In this document: positions 19,380 through 28,091 of the stretch, in pieces
How positions within the stretch are numbered: position 1 is the first letter of the stretch
Layout of the letters: each line of letters begins with the position of its first letter
Source: Verrucomicrobiota bacterium
Lineage (GTDB): Bacteria; Verrucomicrobiota; Verrucomicrobiia; Limisphaerales; UBA1319
Assembly (NCBI GenBank): GCA_022709905.1
Contig: JAKLHY010000032.1
Span: 1 to 64,000 of the forward strand
Length of the DNA: 64,000 nt
Direction: 5' to 3'
Notes under the pieces: generated by a model
What the model was told of the DNA's origin: nothing
What the model saw: only the letters and a program-made list of their open reading frames with translations
Databases searched by the model: none
Position numbers and translations under genes: made by a program

Positions 19380-19467
19380 GCCGGTGTGGCGAAATGGCAG
19401 ACGCAACGGACTTAAAATCCGTTGGAGGTAAAACTCCGTGTCGGTTCGAGTCCGACCACCGGCACCA
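19380..19467 (+). tRNA. tRNA-Leu (TAA anticodon)
   Basis: Acceptor arms GCCGGTG and CACCGGC pair, followed by ACCA. The anticodon stem ACGGA/TCCGT encloses CTTAAAA (anticodon TAA). A long variable arm (GGAGGTAAAACTCC) marks a class II leucine tRNA, and the T-arm has GGTTCGAGTCC. CCA is encoded. An integrase gene begins 163 bp downstream, so the 3' half of this tRNA is the probable integration site of the element. Confidence 0.95.
19440..19467. other. Probable attL core (tRNA-Leu 3' end)
   Basis: Tyrosine recombinases of genomic islands usually target the 3' end of tRNA genes, and an integrase lies directly downstream. I found no second copy of this segment in the window, so attR would lie beyond position 64,000. 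The exact core is unknown. Confidence 0.35.
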
Positions 19468-19629
19468 TTTGGAAGTGGCGCAATATGAGTGAGTTATGAG
19501 GACAGGGGTGTGCAAGTGTGCCTAAAACTGTGCCTAACGTGACTACACCGTCATTACTCCGCCAGAATTCGCCACTACTCGCCCACTACTCATTAACGCT
19601 GATCCCCGGACGTCGGCCATCTTGTGCTC

Positions 19630-20709
19630 ATGACACAAATCATGAACCAACGATACCGAATCTACCGGCGTCAGGCAGGGGTTTTCTACCTGTTTGACCG
19701 CGACACCGGGAAACGCGAAAGCCTCGACACCAAGGATGTCCGGGAAGCAACCCGGCTCTTGCACGCCAAAAACGAGGCCTTGGCGAATCCACAAATCAAC
19801 CGGCAAATTGCCCGCGCTTATCTGGCAGTCAGTGATCCTTTGATCAACCAGCGCACCTGGCAGACCGTCATCGAGGAGATCATCAAGCTCAAGAAGACTG
19901 AGAACCAGCAACGATGGATTCGCGCTTCCCACGATAAAGCCTTTGACCTCATCCGAAATGTGGTGGTCATGGAAACGCGCCCCGAGCACTTTCTCCGGGT
20001 ATTGGAGACTGGCACGGTTTCAACCAACGTCTTTTTGCGACGATTACACAACTTCGCCCTGGATATGACCTGGCTGCCGTGGCCAGTCATTCCCAAGAAA
20101 CAATGGCCGCCGGTCAGATTCCAGGTGAAACGGGCCATCACTGCCGAGGAACACGGCCTGATTCTGGCCTACGAACGGAATCCGGAAACGAATGCCTTTT
20201 ACCAACTTTGCTGGCATTTGGGCGGCTCTCAGAGCGATATTGCCAACCTAAAAGCCGAGGACATTGACTGGGAGCATCAATCCATCAGCTACCATCGCCG
20301 GAAAACCAATCAGGTCGCCATCCTCAATTTCGGCGACCAGGTTAGCGACTTGCTGCGCTCACTGCCAAAAGAAGGATTGCTGTTTCCCCGGATGGCGCGG
20401 ACACATGAAAAACACCGCGCCCAGGATTTTCGACGCCGATGCGACAGCCTTGGAATTAAGGGGGTGACGTTGCATTCCTACCGTTACGCGTGGGCCGAAC
20501 GCGCAAAATCGGCTGGTTATCCCGAGCGATTCGCCATGGCGGCGCTGGGCCATAACAGCCAGGCGGTCCACCGGGCGTATGCCAAGAACGCTCAAATGGT
20601 CCTCCCCTCCCTGGAGTCCTTTGAGAAAACTGGACGCAGGAAGAAGCTCCAGGTCATCCAGTCCCCCTCGACGCCCAACTCGGAACCGGCTGTGGCGGTC
20701 CTGGCCTAA
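19630..20709 (+). CDS. Tyrosine recombinase/integrase with atypical arginine-I position
   Basis: 359 residues from ATG 19630; GTG 19624 and ATG 19642 are alternatives, none with a clear Shine-Dalgarno. The catalytic domain shows HSYR (His282-Arg285), LGHNSQ (His308) and the nucleophile Tyr317 in HRAYAK at the usual 9-residue spacing. Where the first catalytic Arg is expected (GLRxSE) the sequence is GGSQSD at 198-203, so Arg is replaced by Ser. The rest of the segment (DIANLKAEDIDW) aligns well. The position beside tRNA-Leu indicates it integrates this element. Whether the variant is active is unknown; the GGSQxD form may be a natural subfamily. Confidence 0.85.
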   Translation: MTQIMNQRYRIYRRQAGVFYLFDRDTGKRESLDTKDVREATRLLHAKNEALANPQINRQIARAYLAVSDPLINQRTWQTVIEEIIKLKKTENQQRWIRASHDKAFDLIRNVVVMETRPEHFLRVLETGTVSTNVFLRRLHNFALDMTWLPWPVIPKKQWPPVRFQVKRAITAEEHGLILAYERNPETNAFYQLCWHLGGSQSDIANLKAEDIDWEHQSISYHRRKTNQVAILNFGDQVSDLLRSLPKEGLLFPRMARTHEKHRAQDFRRRCDSLGIKGVTLHSYRYAWAERAKSAGYPERFAMAALGHNSQAVHRAYAKNAQMVLPSLESFEKTGRRKKLQVIQSPSTPNSEPAVAVLA

Positions 20710-20851
20710 TCGAATCAGGCCTTTAGCATGATGAATCGGAATAAAACGGTGTTTTTTGACGGGGCATCGCGCTTTGGGGTAAACTGGACAAGAGAGAGGT
20801 GAACGGTGTCCATGCCGCCGGAATTCTGCTTGCGCATAGGGGAGTTGTTGG

Positions 20852-23800
20852 ATGGCCGCGCGATGCAATGCCAAAAGAAATGAACTACAGCTTGAGTTGT
20901 TTGGACTGAGTTTACCGACTTATGAAACCATTGACACAATACGGCCGACTGGCCGAGAACCACTGGCGGGAGTTCCTCCCGAGAATGGTTGCCGAATTGG
21001 AAGCGAAGGGATTGCTTTCCCAGATGTTGCGGGAGGCAGAGGTGAAAACGGCTCTGGAACTGGACACCCTGCGACGCCAATTTGTCCAGCAGGGATTGAC
21101 GCCCCCACAAGCCCACGATCAGGCCTGGGAGATGGTCCGGGAACGATACATCTTGCTGCCCCCCGAGGCATAGCGGAAATCTCCCAGGAAGACAATCCCC
21201 CACTTGTCGCAAAGGCAATTGCCGCCCCAGAGCCAGTAAGGCTTCGCAATCAAAGCAATTATCGCATCACCGACGCCGACGAAATCGGCGTCGGTTCGCT
21301 TAAGCGGAAATGCCATGATAATCTTGCCGCCATCGAACTGCTCAAGCAGTTGGAAACTGAATCCCGCCCGGCGACCCAGGATGAAAAACGCAAGCTGGTC
21401 CGCTTTGTTGGTTGGGGTGGCTTGCCGCAGGTTTTCGATGCCTGGAACGATGAATGGCAGCCAGAGCGGGAAAGATTGGAAGCAATTCTGTCCCCCGCTG
21501 AACTCGAATCAGCCCGTGCCACCACCCTCAACGCTCATTATACCGCTCCCGTCGTTATTAAGGCCATGTACGCGGCTTTGCAGCGTTTTGGATTCGAGCA
21601 AGGCCGAGTGCTGGAGCCTGCCTGTGGCCTGGGTCATTTCATTGGCCTTATGCCTGATGAAATGCATGGGCGATCACACGTAACCGGTGCTGAAATCGAT
21701 TCGGTCACGGCCCGGCTGACCAAATTCCTTTATCCTGACGCCGATATTCGGCACCAACCGTTCGAGGAAACCAAGCTTGCCGATGGCTTCTATGATGTGG
21801 CGATATCGAACATCCCCTTTGGTGACTATCGCCCCTTCGATCCGCGATTCAAAGCCTGGAAATTCGCCATTCACGATTACTTCTTTGCCGCGACACTGGA
21901 AAAAATCCGCCCGGGCGGGTTGATTCTGTTTGTCACCTCGAAGGGCACCTTGGATAAGCAGGATGGCGCATTGCGGGAATATGTCTCCCAACAGGCTGAT
22001 TTGCTTGGCGCAATCCGACTTCCCAATGACGCATTCAAAAAGAACGCGAACACGGAAGTCACGACGGACATTGTGATGCTGCGAAAGCGCCGCCCCGGCG
22101 AGCTTCCCAATGGGGAAGCATGGAAGGAACTGGCCACGATCACCAACTCGGTCGGCGAAGCCATTACGATCAACGAATATTTTGCCGCCCATCCAGAAAT
22201 GATGCTGGGAGAGATGCGCCTGGCGGGACGCATGTATCAACGCGGTGAACCGACTCTGGTTGGCAATGGCCGTGATCTGGGTGAACAACTGGCCGAAGCG
22301 ATTGCCTTGTTGCCTCGCGATGTCTTCCAACCACAAAAGCAGGCTGTCATCCTGCCCACTCTCGATCAGACCTACCCGGCACCAGAGCATACAAAGCCCA
22401 ATGCTTACGCCGTGTTGAATGATCGGATTGGTATTTGCGAAAATGGCCAGGTCCGATTCCTCGAAGGACTCTCGGCGAATCGGACCCAGCGCATCCAGAG
22501 TCTAATCCGGGTCAGGGACGCGGTCCGCCGCTGTCTTCGTTCGCAAATGGAGGCGACCGAGGAAGCAGAGGTCGAAACTGCTCGCCACCAGCTTAACCAG
22601 GATTACGACCGCTTTGTCGCCAAATTCGGCCCGATTTCAGATAGGGCTAACACGATGGCTTTCCGGGGCGATCCTGATTTGCCGCTTTTGTTATCCCTGG
22701 AACACTACGACGAAGAAACCAAGCAGGCCAAGAAGGCCAACATTTTTCATGAGCGAACCATTCAACGGCAATGCCTCTTGCCCAAAATCAAGAATGCCAA
22801 GGACGCCCTCCTGGTTACTCTTGGACAAAAAGGCGGTGTGGATCTCGATCATCTGGGTTCATTGCTTCATCAGCGTCCAGCGGAATTCCTTCCCGATCTC
22901 AAGGGAGCCATTTTTCTAAATCCACAAACGAATCGCTGGGAAACCGAGGATGAATACCTGTCGGGCAACGTCAGAGCCAAATTATTGGCGGCTGACGCGG
23001 CTGCCTTGGTTGACGAGCAATACAAGGCGAACGTCCAAGCCCTGAAACAAGTTCAGCCGACCGACTTGGCGGCATCGGAAATTGACGCACGGCTAGGCAG
23101 CACATGGGTCGATCCCGAAGATATTCGCCGCTTTGCCCAGGACCTTCTTGGTGATGACGGCATTGGCATCAACCATGCCCCCCAGCTTGGATTATGGACC
23201 GTGAAGGGGAATTGGAGTGTGAGAATATCGGTGGCCAACACCACTGAGTGGGGAACCGACCGGCGTAGCGCCCTGGATTTGCTAGAAGACGCCTTGAATC
23301 TCCGAACCCCCACTGTTTATGACCACGACAGCCTCAATGATCGCGACGTTGTCAATGGTCCGGCCACTGAAGTCGCTCGCGACAAGCAGGAGAAGATCAA
23401 GGAGCGATTCAAGAGCTGGATTTGGGAAAGCGATGAACGCCGGGAACGCCTGGCGCGCAAATACAACGACGAATTCAACAACGTCAGGCTTCGCACCTTC
23501 AACGGGGATCATCTGACCCTGCCGGGAGTGAGTCCAACGATTGCGTTACGCTCACATCAAAAGGCCGCAGTATGGCGGATTCTGCAAACCCCAAACTGTT
23601 TGCTTGCTCATGTCGTTGGAGCCGGAAAAACGTACACTATGGTGGCAGCGGCAATGGAATTGAAACGGCTTGGGATGGCTCGGAAGCCCCTTTTTATCGT
23701 CCCCAATCACATGCTTTGCCAATTCGCCTCCGAACTGCTGACGCTCTATCCTGGAGCGAATATCCTGGTGCCCACGAAGGATGATTTTGAAAAGGGGAAA

Positions 23801-25987
23801 CGGCAAACGTTGATGAGTCGCATTGCGACTGGCAATTGGGACGCGGTAATCGTTACTCACGCTGGTTTCGAAAAGATACCGGTCGCCCGATCCACTCAGG
23901 AAGAATACATCAAAGGGGAGTTGCGAGAATTGGCGCTCGCCATCGAACAGCAACGGAAACAGCACGATGCCCGGATTGTGAAAATCCTGGAACGGGCTAA
24001 AAAACGATTGGAAGGAAAGCTCAAGGAACTACTGGCCGAGGACAAAAAGGACAACGCCGTGACCTTTGAGGAATTGGGCGTGGATCGCTTGATCGTCGAT
24101 GAAGCCCACTGTTTCAAGAATCTGTTTTACGTCTCCAAAATGACGCGGATTGCTGGTTTACCGCAAACCGCCTCGCAACGGGCATTTGACATGTTCTTGA
24201 AGGTGCTCCACGTCCAAAGGATTAATGGGGGTGCGGGCGTGGTGTTTGCAACTGGAACCCCGGTTGCCAACAGTGTGGCCGAGATGTTCACCATGCAGCG
24301 ATATCTGCAAATGACCGCACTGAAGGCGCTACAAGTGGATCATTTTGATTCATGGGCAGCGACCTTTGGGGAACCGGTAACGGCGATGGAACTTTCCCCG
24401 GATGGCGCGGGGTATCGGTTGAATACTCGTTTTGCCCGTTTCATAAACGTGCCGGAATTGATGCAGCAATTCCGCCAAGTGGCGGACATTCAAACCGCCG
24501 AAATGCTGAAACTGCCTGTGCCCCGCCTAAAGCACGGCAAACCCACGGTCGTCAGCTCCCCCTGTTCACCCGAACTAAAAGAAATCGTGAAATCTTTGGT
24601 TGAACGGGCCGAAGCCTTGCGCACCGGACAAATTGATCCTCGTGACGACAACATGCTGCTCGTCACCACGGATGGACGGAAGGCGGCGCTTGACTTGCGC
24701 TTATACGATCCGGCCCTGCCAGATCATCCGCAAAGCAAGGTCAACCAAGCCGTGGCCACAGTGGAACGTATCTGGCGCGAAGGCGCGGCGGCCAAATCCA
24801 CCCAACTCATTTTCTGTGATCTATCCACGCCAACGGACGGGAAAGGTTTTTCCGTTTATGAAAATATGCGCGACAAGCTGATGGCTCTTGGCATTCCGCA
24901 AGGGGAAATCGCCTTTGTTCAGGACTATGATTCTGATGCCGCCAAACTGTCTCTGTTCCGGGATGTCCGATCTGGCAAGGTGCGTGTCTTGTTTGGAAGC
25001 ACGCAAAAGATGGGCACAGGTGTCAACGTGCAGGAACGTTTGATTGCCCTTCACCACTTGGACGCACCATGGCGTCCCGCCGATGTCGAGCAAAGGGAGG
25101 GACGTATCTTACGGCAAGGAAACACTCACGCGGAGGTCCAGGTTTTTCGGTATGTAACTGAAGAGTCTTTCGATGCCTATATGTGGCAAACCCTCGAAAC
25201 CAAGGCCCGGTTTATCGCCCAGGTAATGACCGGCGAAAGCGACTTGCGCCGGATCGAGGACATTGACGGCGCAGCACTCACCTATGCCGAGGTTAAGGCT
25301 ATCGCATCGGGGAATCCCCTGGTGATTGAGAAAGCCAGCATTGACGCCGAAGTGGCCCGTTTGACGCGATTACGAACCCAATATGGCAAGACCCAGTTCC
25401 AATTGCGCTCTCAAATCCGGCACATGGACGAAGAAATACCCCAATTGGAAAAACGATTGACCAGTGTCCAAGACGACCTGTCTGCCCGAGATGACACCCA
25501 CGGGGACTTCTTTTCCATTACGCTTGATGGCCAGGAAATCCGAAAACGGGACATTGCCGGGGAATTATTGCTTCGCTATGCCGACCGGATTCGTGGCACT
25601 GGGGTGGAACGGCCCATCGGTCATTTTGCGGGATTCCAGCTTTTGGTGTCGGATAATCTGGTTGGCGGACCTGAATTTGTGCTCAAAAGATCAGCAACCC
25701 ACCAAGCCAAAGTCGGCACTACTGCGCTTGGAACGGTCCGCTCGGTGGAATACGCCATCCAAAATCTGGATGAGGTTGCCATGGCTATCAGCCAGCGCAT
25801 CGCTGAAACGCGCCAACGCCTCGCCGATACCATTTCACAGACCGAACAGCCGTATGAATACGAGGAGCGGTTGGCCTACCTTTCCCAACGGCAACAGGAG
25901 ATTGCCGATGCTCTCGATCTGACAAAGAACCAAGCCCCCAGCCAGTTGGATATCGGTCCCTCAAGTGAAACACTGGCCGATGATTAA
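20852..25987 (+). CDS. Giant N6-adenine methyltransferase-SNF2 helicase fusion
   Basis: About 1,700 residues, a type found on plasmids and integrative elements. The N6-methyltransferase domain has motif I RVLEPACGLGHFIG near residue 252 and motif IV SNIPFGDY near 319. A long middle region follows, then a superfamily-2 helicase with Walker A HVVGAGKTYTM near 925 and DEAH (LIVDEAHCFKN) near 1083. ATGTPVANSVAEMF and motif VI EQREGRILRQGN near 1414 complete it. The C-terminus has a coiled coil (MDEEIPQLEKRLTSVQDDLS). Probable role: modification or protection of the incoming element, or anti-restriction. The first ~110 codons are doubtful. They overlap the small gene at 20,922 in another frame and read like shadow sequence, yet no ATG/GTG/TTG follows until inside the conserved domain. 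Confidence 0.85.
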   Translation: MAARCNAKRNELQLELFGLSLPTYETIDTIRPTGREPLAGVPPENGCRIGSEGIAFPDVAGGRGENGSGTGHPATPICPAGIDAPTSPRSGLGDGPGTIHLAAPRGIAEISQEDNPPLVAKAIAAPEPVRLRNQSNYRITDADEIGVGSLKRKCHDNLAAIELLKQLETESRPATQDEKRKLVRFVGWGGLPQVFDAWNDEWQPERERLEAILSPAELESARATTLNAHYTAPVVIKAMYAALQRFGFEQGRVLEPACGLGHFIGLMPDEMHGRSHVTGAEIDSVTARLTKFLYPDADIRHQPFEETKLADGFYDVAISNIPFGDYRPFDPRFKAWKFAIHDYFFAATLEKIRPGGLILFVTSKGTLDKQDGALREYVSQQADLLGAIRLPNDAFKKNANTEVTTDIVMLRKRRPGELPNGEAWKELATITNSVGEAITINEYFAAHPEMMLGEMRLAGRMYQRGEPTLVGNGRDLGEQLAEAIALLPRDVFQPQKQAVILPTLDQTYPAPEHTKPNAYAVLNDRIGICENGQVRFLEGLSANRTQRIQSLIRVRDAVRRCLRSQMEATEEAEVETARHQLNQDYDRFVAKFGPISDRANTMAFRGDPDLPLLLSLEHYDEETKQAKKANIFHERTIQRQCLLPKIKNAKDALLVTLGQKGGVDLDHLGSLLHQRPAEFLPDLKGAIFLNPQTNRWETEDEYLSGNVRAKLLAADAAALVDEQYKANVQALKQVQPTDLAASEIDARLGSTWVDPEDIRRFAQDLLGDDGIGINHAPQLGLWTVKGNWSVRISVANTTEWGTDRRSALDLLEDALNLRTPTVYDHDSLNDRDVVNGPATEVARDKQEKIKERFKSWIWESDERRERLARKYNDEFNNVRLRTFNGDHLTLPGVSPTIALRSHQKAAVWRILQTPNCLLAHVVGAGKTYTMVAAAMELKRLGMARKPLFIVPNHMLCQFASELLTLYPGANILVPTKDDFEKGKRQTLMSRIATGNWDAVIVTHAGFEKIPVARSTQEEYIKGELRELALAIEQQRKQHDARIVKILERAKKRLEGKLKELLAEDKKDNAVTFEELGVDRLIVDEAHCFKNLFYVSKMTRIAGLPQTASQRAFDMFLKVLHVQRINGGAGVVFATGTPVANSVAEMFTMQRYLQMTALKALQVDHFDSWAATFGEPVTAMELSPDGAGYRLNTRFARFINVPELMQQFRQVADIQTAEMLKLPVPRLKHGKPTVVSSPCSPELKEIVKSLVERAEALRTGQIDPRDDNMLLVTTDGRKAALDLRLYDPALPDHPQSKVNQAVATVERIWREGAAAKSTQLIFCDLSTPTDGKGFSVYENMRDKLMALGIPQGEIAFVQDYDSDAAKLSLFRDVRSGKVRVLFGSTQKMGTGVNVQERLIALHHLDAPWRPADVEQREGRILRQGNTHAEVQVFRYVTEESFDAYMWQTLETKARFIAQVMTGESDLRRIEDIDGAALTYAEVKAIASGNPLVIEKASIDAEVARLTRLRTQYGKTQFQLRSQIRHMDEEIPQLEKRLTSVQDDLSARDDTHGDFFSITLDGQEIRKRDIAGELLLRYADRIRGTGVERPIGHFAGFQLLVSDNLVGGPEFVLKRSATHQAKVGTTALGTVRSVEYAIQNLDEVAMAISQRIAETRQRLADTISQTEQPYEYEERLAYLSQRQQEIADALDLTKNQAPSQLDIGPSSETLADD
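20922..21173 (+). CDS. Small conserved element protein overlapping the helicase N-terminus
   Basis: 83 residues beginning MKPLTQYGRLAENHWREFLP, mostly helical and charged, with repeated hydrophobic heptads (TALELDTLRRQFVQQGLTPP) and an end ERYILLPPEA. The amino acid composition is that of a real soluble protein, unlike the overlapping frame. I recall similar short proteins beside methylase-helicase genes of related elements, but no function is known. It lies between the integrase and the large enzyme. ATG 20922 lacks a strong Shine-Dalgarno. Confidence 0.6.
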   Translation: MKPLTQYGRLAENHWREFLPRMVAELEAKGLLSQMLREAEVKTALELDTLRRQFVQQGLTPPQAHDQAWEMVRERYILLPPEA

Positions 25988-26128
25988 CGCCCCCCTCAAT
26001 TGCCCATAATTCAATCGCAGATTGTTTGTTCGGTTTTCACCCCGTTATTCGACTGACGTGTTGAAGGGCGTGGTGGTAGTCGGGGCGAACGTTCACCCCC
26101 CACCACCCTTGAATGAGAGAACGACACT

Positions 26129-26464
26129 ATGACCAACAGAACCAAAGAAAAACCGATCCACGAGATACGCATTGGCGGTATTAAGGCGGCAGTCTGGAAA
26201 AACGAATATCATCGCGGTATTGTCCGTTACAATGTCACCTTCAGCCGGATTTACCGCGAAGAAAACGAATGGAGAACCACCAGCTCGTTCGGACGCGATG
26301 ACTTACTTGTTGTGGCCAAGGTGGCTGACCGGGCACATTCCTGGATTTGCGCCCAATTGCAGCCCGAACACAATGGAGGTTCCACCGGTCCCGATGATCG
26401 AGTGCCTGCAGTGGTTAATCAGTCTCCTCGCTCGATTCCCCCGTTACCCAAGTTAGAGGGCTAA
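26129..26464 (+). CDS. Small conserved hypothetical protein, paralog 1
   Basis: 111 residues. The core KPIHEIRIGGIKAAVWKNEY, then FSRIYREENEWRTTSSFGRD and DLLVVAKVADRAHSWI, is shared with the gene at 27,030 (about two thirds identical over 70 residues). The alternating beta pattern with basic and aromatic residues followed by a DLL-x-x-AKVAD helix is reminiscent of small single-strand nucleic-acid-binding folds. That is only a resemblance. The tail (Gly/Pro/Ser-rich) is not conserved between the two. A terminator follows 36 bp after the stop. Confidence 0.65.
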   Translation: MTNRTKEKPIHEIRIGGIKAAVWKNEYHRGIVRYNVTFSRIYREENEWRTTSSFGRDDLLVVAKVADRAHSWICAQLQPEHNGGSTGPDDRVPAVVNQSPRSIPPLPKLEG

Positions 26465-26499
26465 TCACGCAACAGGCATAGTTCTTGCACAATGACAGT

Positions 26500-26536
26500 C
26501 CGCCGGACGGCCATCCGTCTGGCGGTCATCTTTTTT
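26500..26536 (+). terminator. Rho-independent terminator
   Basis: An 11-bp GC-rich stem (CCGCCGGACGG pairing with CCGTCTGGCGG, one G-T pair) with a CCAT loop, then TCATC and six T residues, 36 bp after the 26,464 stop. Confidence 0.85.
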
Positions 26537-26550
26537 AAGTATGGCGGATG

Positions 26551-26559
26551 TGGTATAAC
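26551..26559 (+). promoter_or_regulatory. Extended -10 promoter
   Basis: TGGTATAAC, an extended -10 (TGn plus TATAAC), lies 54 bp before the ATG at 26,613. The -35 region is only T-rich. It starts a new unit directly after the terminator. Confidence 0.5.
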
Positions 26560-26612
26560 AGTGTTTGAAGGCCATTTGATTTTGGCCGGGCTGAATTTGT
26601 TGTGAGGTGGTC

Positions 26613-26909
26613 ATGTCATCGTTCTTTCTTAGCTACAATCTTCCCATGGGAAAGGTCGTTTTAACGCCGAGGGCGCAGGAAAAACTCACCAGAGAAGAGG
26701 TCACCATGGGACTGCTGAGTCATCTTCGGGGAGATGACGGCGAATTGGACGAGTTTGCCAATCGAAACCCGGAGCGGTTTGCACTGGACGGGTGCCGTCG
26801 ACTGTCGGTCTTCCGGACTGCCAATGGCTCTCGTTTTTGGATCATCACCGAGCCCGATAATTCTTTGACAACGGTATTGCTGCCTGAGGACTTCATGATG
26901 CCCGAATAA
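26613..26909 (+). CDS. Plasmid-associated small protein, WIITEP/LLPEDF family, copy 1
   Basis: 98 residues. The end FRTANGSRFWIITEPDNSLT followed by TVLLPEDF matches the gene at 45,716 (FWIITEADRSATTVLLPEDY). Both begin with a NLPMGKVVLTPRA or PLPHSLGQVVITRSA segment. This is a widespread plasmid and island family with no known activity. ATG 26613 is chosen because GAGGTGG precedes it and because it aligns with the other copy. ATG 26646 would cut off the conserved leader. The usual GDWG motif of the middle region has become GDDGELDEF. Confidence 0.7.
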   Translation: MSSFFLSYNLPMGKVVLTPRAQEKLTREEVTMGLLSHLRGDDGELDEFANRNPERFALDGCRRLSVFRTANGSRFWIITEPDNSLTTVLLPEDFMMPE

Positions 26910-26955
26910 ATTCCGAATTATTCCCGGAGCTTGGATGCATTTCGCAGTCGCCCCC

Positions 26956-26984
26956 TTGGTTTTCGCCATAAAACATGGTATTAA
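26956..26984 (+). promoter_or_regulatory. Promoter upstream of paralog 2
   Basis: TTGGTT at 26,956-26,961, 17 bp, then TATTAA at 26,979-26,984 preceded by TGG (extended -10). It lies 45 bp before the ATG at 27,030. Confidence 0.55.
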
Positions 26985-27029
26985 GGAATGAGGGGTTGCG
27001 AAACCCGAACTGTGTCTGAAGGAGGACAA

Positions 27030-27347
27030 ATGGATTCACGAAACGGGATTCCGGTAGTTGAGCCGATGATGAAAACCAAAACCAAACCGATTCATGAGGT
27101 TCGGCTTGGAGTCATCAAGGCCGCCGTTTGGAGGAATGAAACCGAAACGGGCGTTCGCTATGGCGTTACTTTCTGCCGTCTCTATAAGGACGGCGAGCAG
27201 TGGAAAACAACGGATCGTTTTGGTCGTGATGATCTGCTGCTTCTGGCGAAAGTGGCCGATCAAGCCCATTCATGGGTTTGCACGCAAACCCAGGCTGAGG
27301 AGCGAGCGCCAAACGGAATCCCATCGAAATCCACCGAGGAGCGTTAG
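27030..27347 (+). CDS. Small conserved hypothetical protein, paralog 2
   Basis: 105 residues. The core KPIHEVRLGVIKAAVWRNET, FCRLYKDGEQWKTTDRFGRD and DLLLLAKVADQAHSWV is a close relative of the gene at 26,129. ATG 27030 is preferred because AGGAGGAC lies at the right distance; a frame from 26,988 adds only unlike residues. Two paralogs within 1 kb separated by an unrelated gene suggest local duplication. No catalytic residues are evident. Confidence 0.7.
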   Translation: MDSRNGIPVVEPMMKTKTKPIHEVRLGVIKAAVWRNETETGVRYGVTFCRLYKDGEQWKTTDRFGRDDLLLLAKVADQAHSWVCTQTQAEERAPNGIPSKSTEER

Positions 27348-27437
27348 GTTATCCCGCAGGTTGCAGGCTTCGCGGACTGTGCCTGTCCCAAAACAGTCCC
27401 ATTTTGCCCACCCCTATTCCAAAACGGTGTTTTTCTG

Positions 27438-27446
27438 TGATACAAT
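27438..27446 (+). promoter_or_regulatory. Extended -10 promoter of radC
   Basis: TGATACAAT matches the extended -10 consensus, 22 bp upstream of the radC ATG. GGAGG (27,460-27,464) is its Shine-Dalgarno. Confidence 0.55.
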
Positions 27447-27467
27447 GGACTCATCCCCTGGAGGCCC

Positions 27468-28091
27468 ATGGAACACCTTGAACACGCCAACAACATCGAA
27501 CTCTTGTCCACCTTGGCTGGCAAACCGGTTGCCGAAGCCCTGCTGCACCAATATGGGGGATTGACCAGCCTGGCTCAGGCCTCGTTTGACGAACTGCAAC
27601 TGGTTAAAGGCATTGGAAAATCCAAGGCGGCTGCCATCAAATCGGCTTTTCTGCTGGCCCAGCGATTGACCCGTGAATCATACCCGGATGCTGCGTTGCT
27701 GGACACCCCGGAACGGGTGGCAGATTTCTTGCGTGAGCAAAACCGTGTTTACTGCGTCGAGAATTTCCAGGTTGTTTTCCTCAATACCCGCCGCCGCCTT
27801 ATTGGCGTCGAGAACATCTCCCAGGGAACCCAGGATACAATTTTGGTTCACCCCCGCGAAGTCTTTTCCGCTGCCATTTCCAGGCGGGCATCGGCCATCA
27901 TTCTGGTGCATAACCATCCCAGCGGCGATCCGTCCCCCAGCGAGGCGGACATCAAGGTCACGCGCGACCTTATTCGGGCCGGTCAATTGCTTAAAATCGA
28001 GGTGCTGGACCACGTCATTCTTGGGAAACGAACCGATGAAAGGCCCCGGGATTTTGTCTCGTTAAGGGAATTAGGTTTCTTCTATTCTTAA
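27468..28091 (+). CDS. radC: RadC-type JAB/MPN protein
   Basis: 207 residues: an N-terminal helix-hairpin-helix-like region (LQLVKGIGKSKAAAIKSAFL) and a JAMM metalloprotease-like domain. The domain shows NRVYCVENFQVVFLNTRRRL, then HNHPSGDPSPSEAD (His148, His150, Asp161). Mobile-element RadC copies are common and are thought to act in recombination or in antagonising host defences; the activity is not settled. The 3' end overlaps the convergent gene at 28,071 by 21 bp. It is preceded by its own promoter. Confidence 0.9.
   Translation: MEHLEHANNIELLSTLAGKPVAEALLHQYGGLTSLAQASFDELQLVKGIGKSKAAAIKSAFLLAQRLTRESYPDAALLDTPERVADFLREQNRVYCVENFQVVFLNTRRRLIGVENISQGTQDTILVHPREVFSAAISRRASAIILVHNHPSGDPSPSEADIKVTRDLIRAGQLLKIEVLDHVILGKRTDERPRDFVSLRELGFFYS

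Noticed and set aside
19231-19515. Minus-strand frame across tRNA-Leu
   Set aside because: A familiar artefact: translation of the complement of a tRNA-Leu gene.
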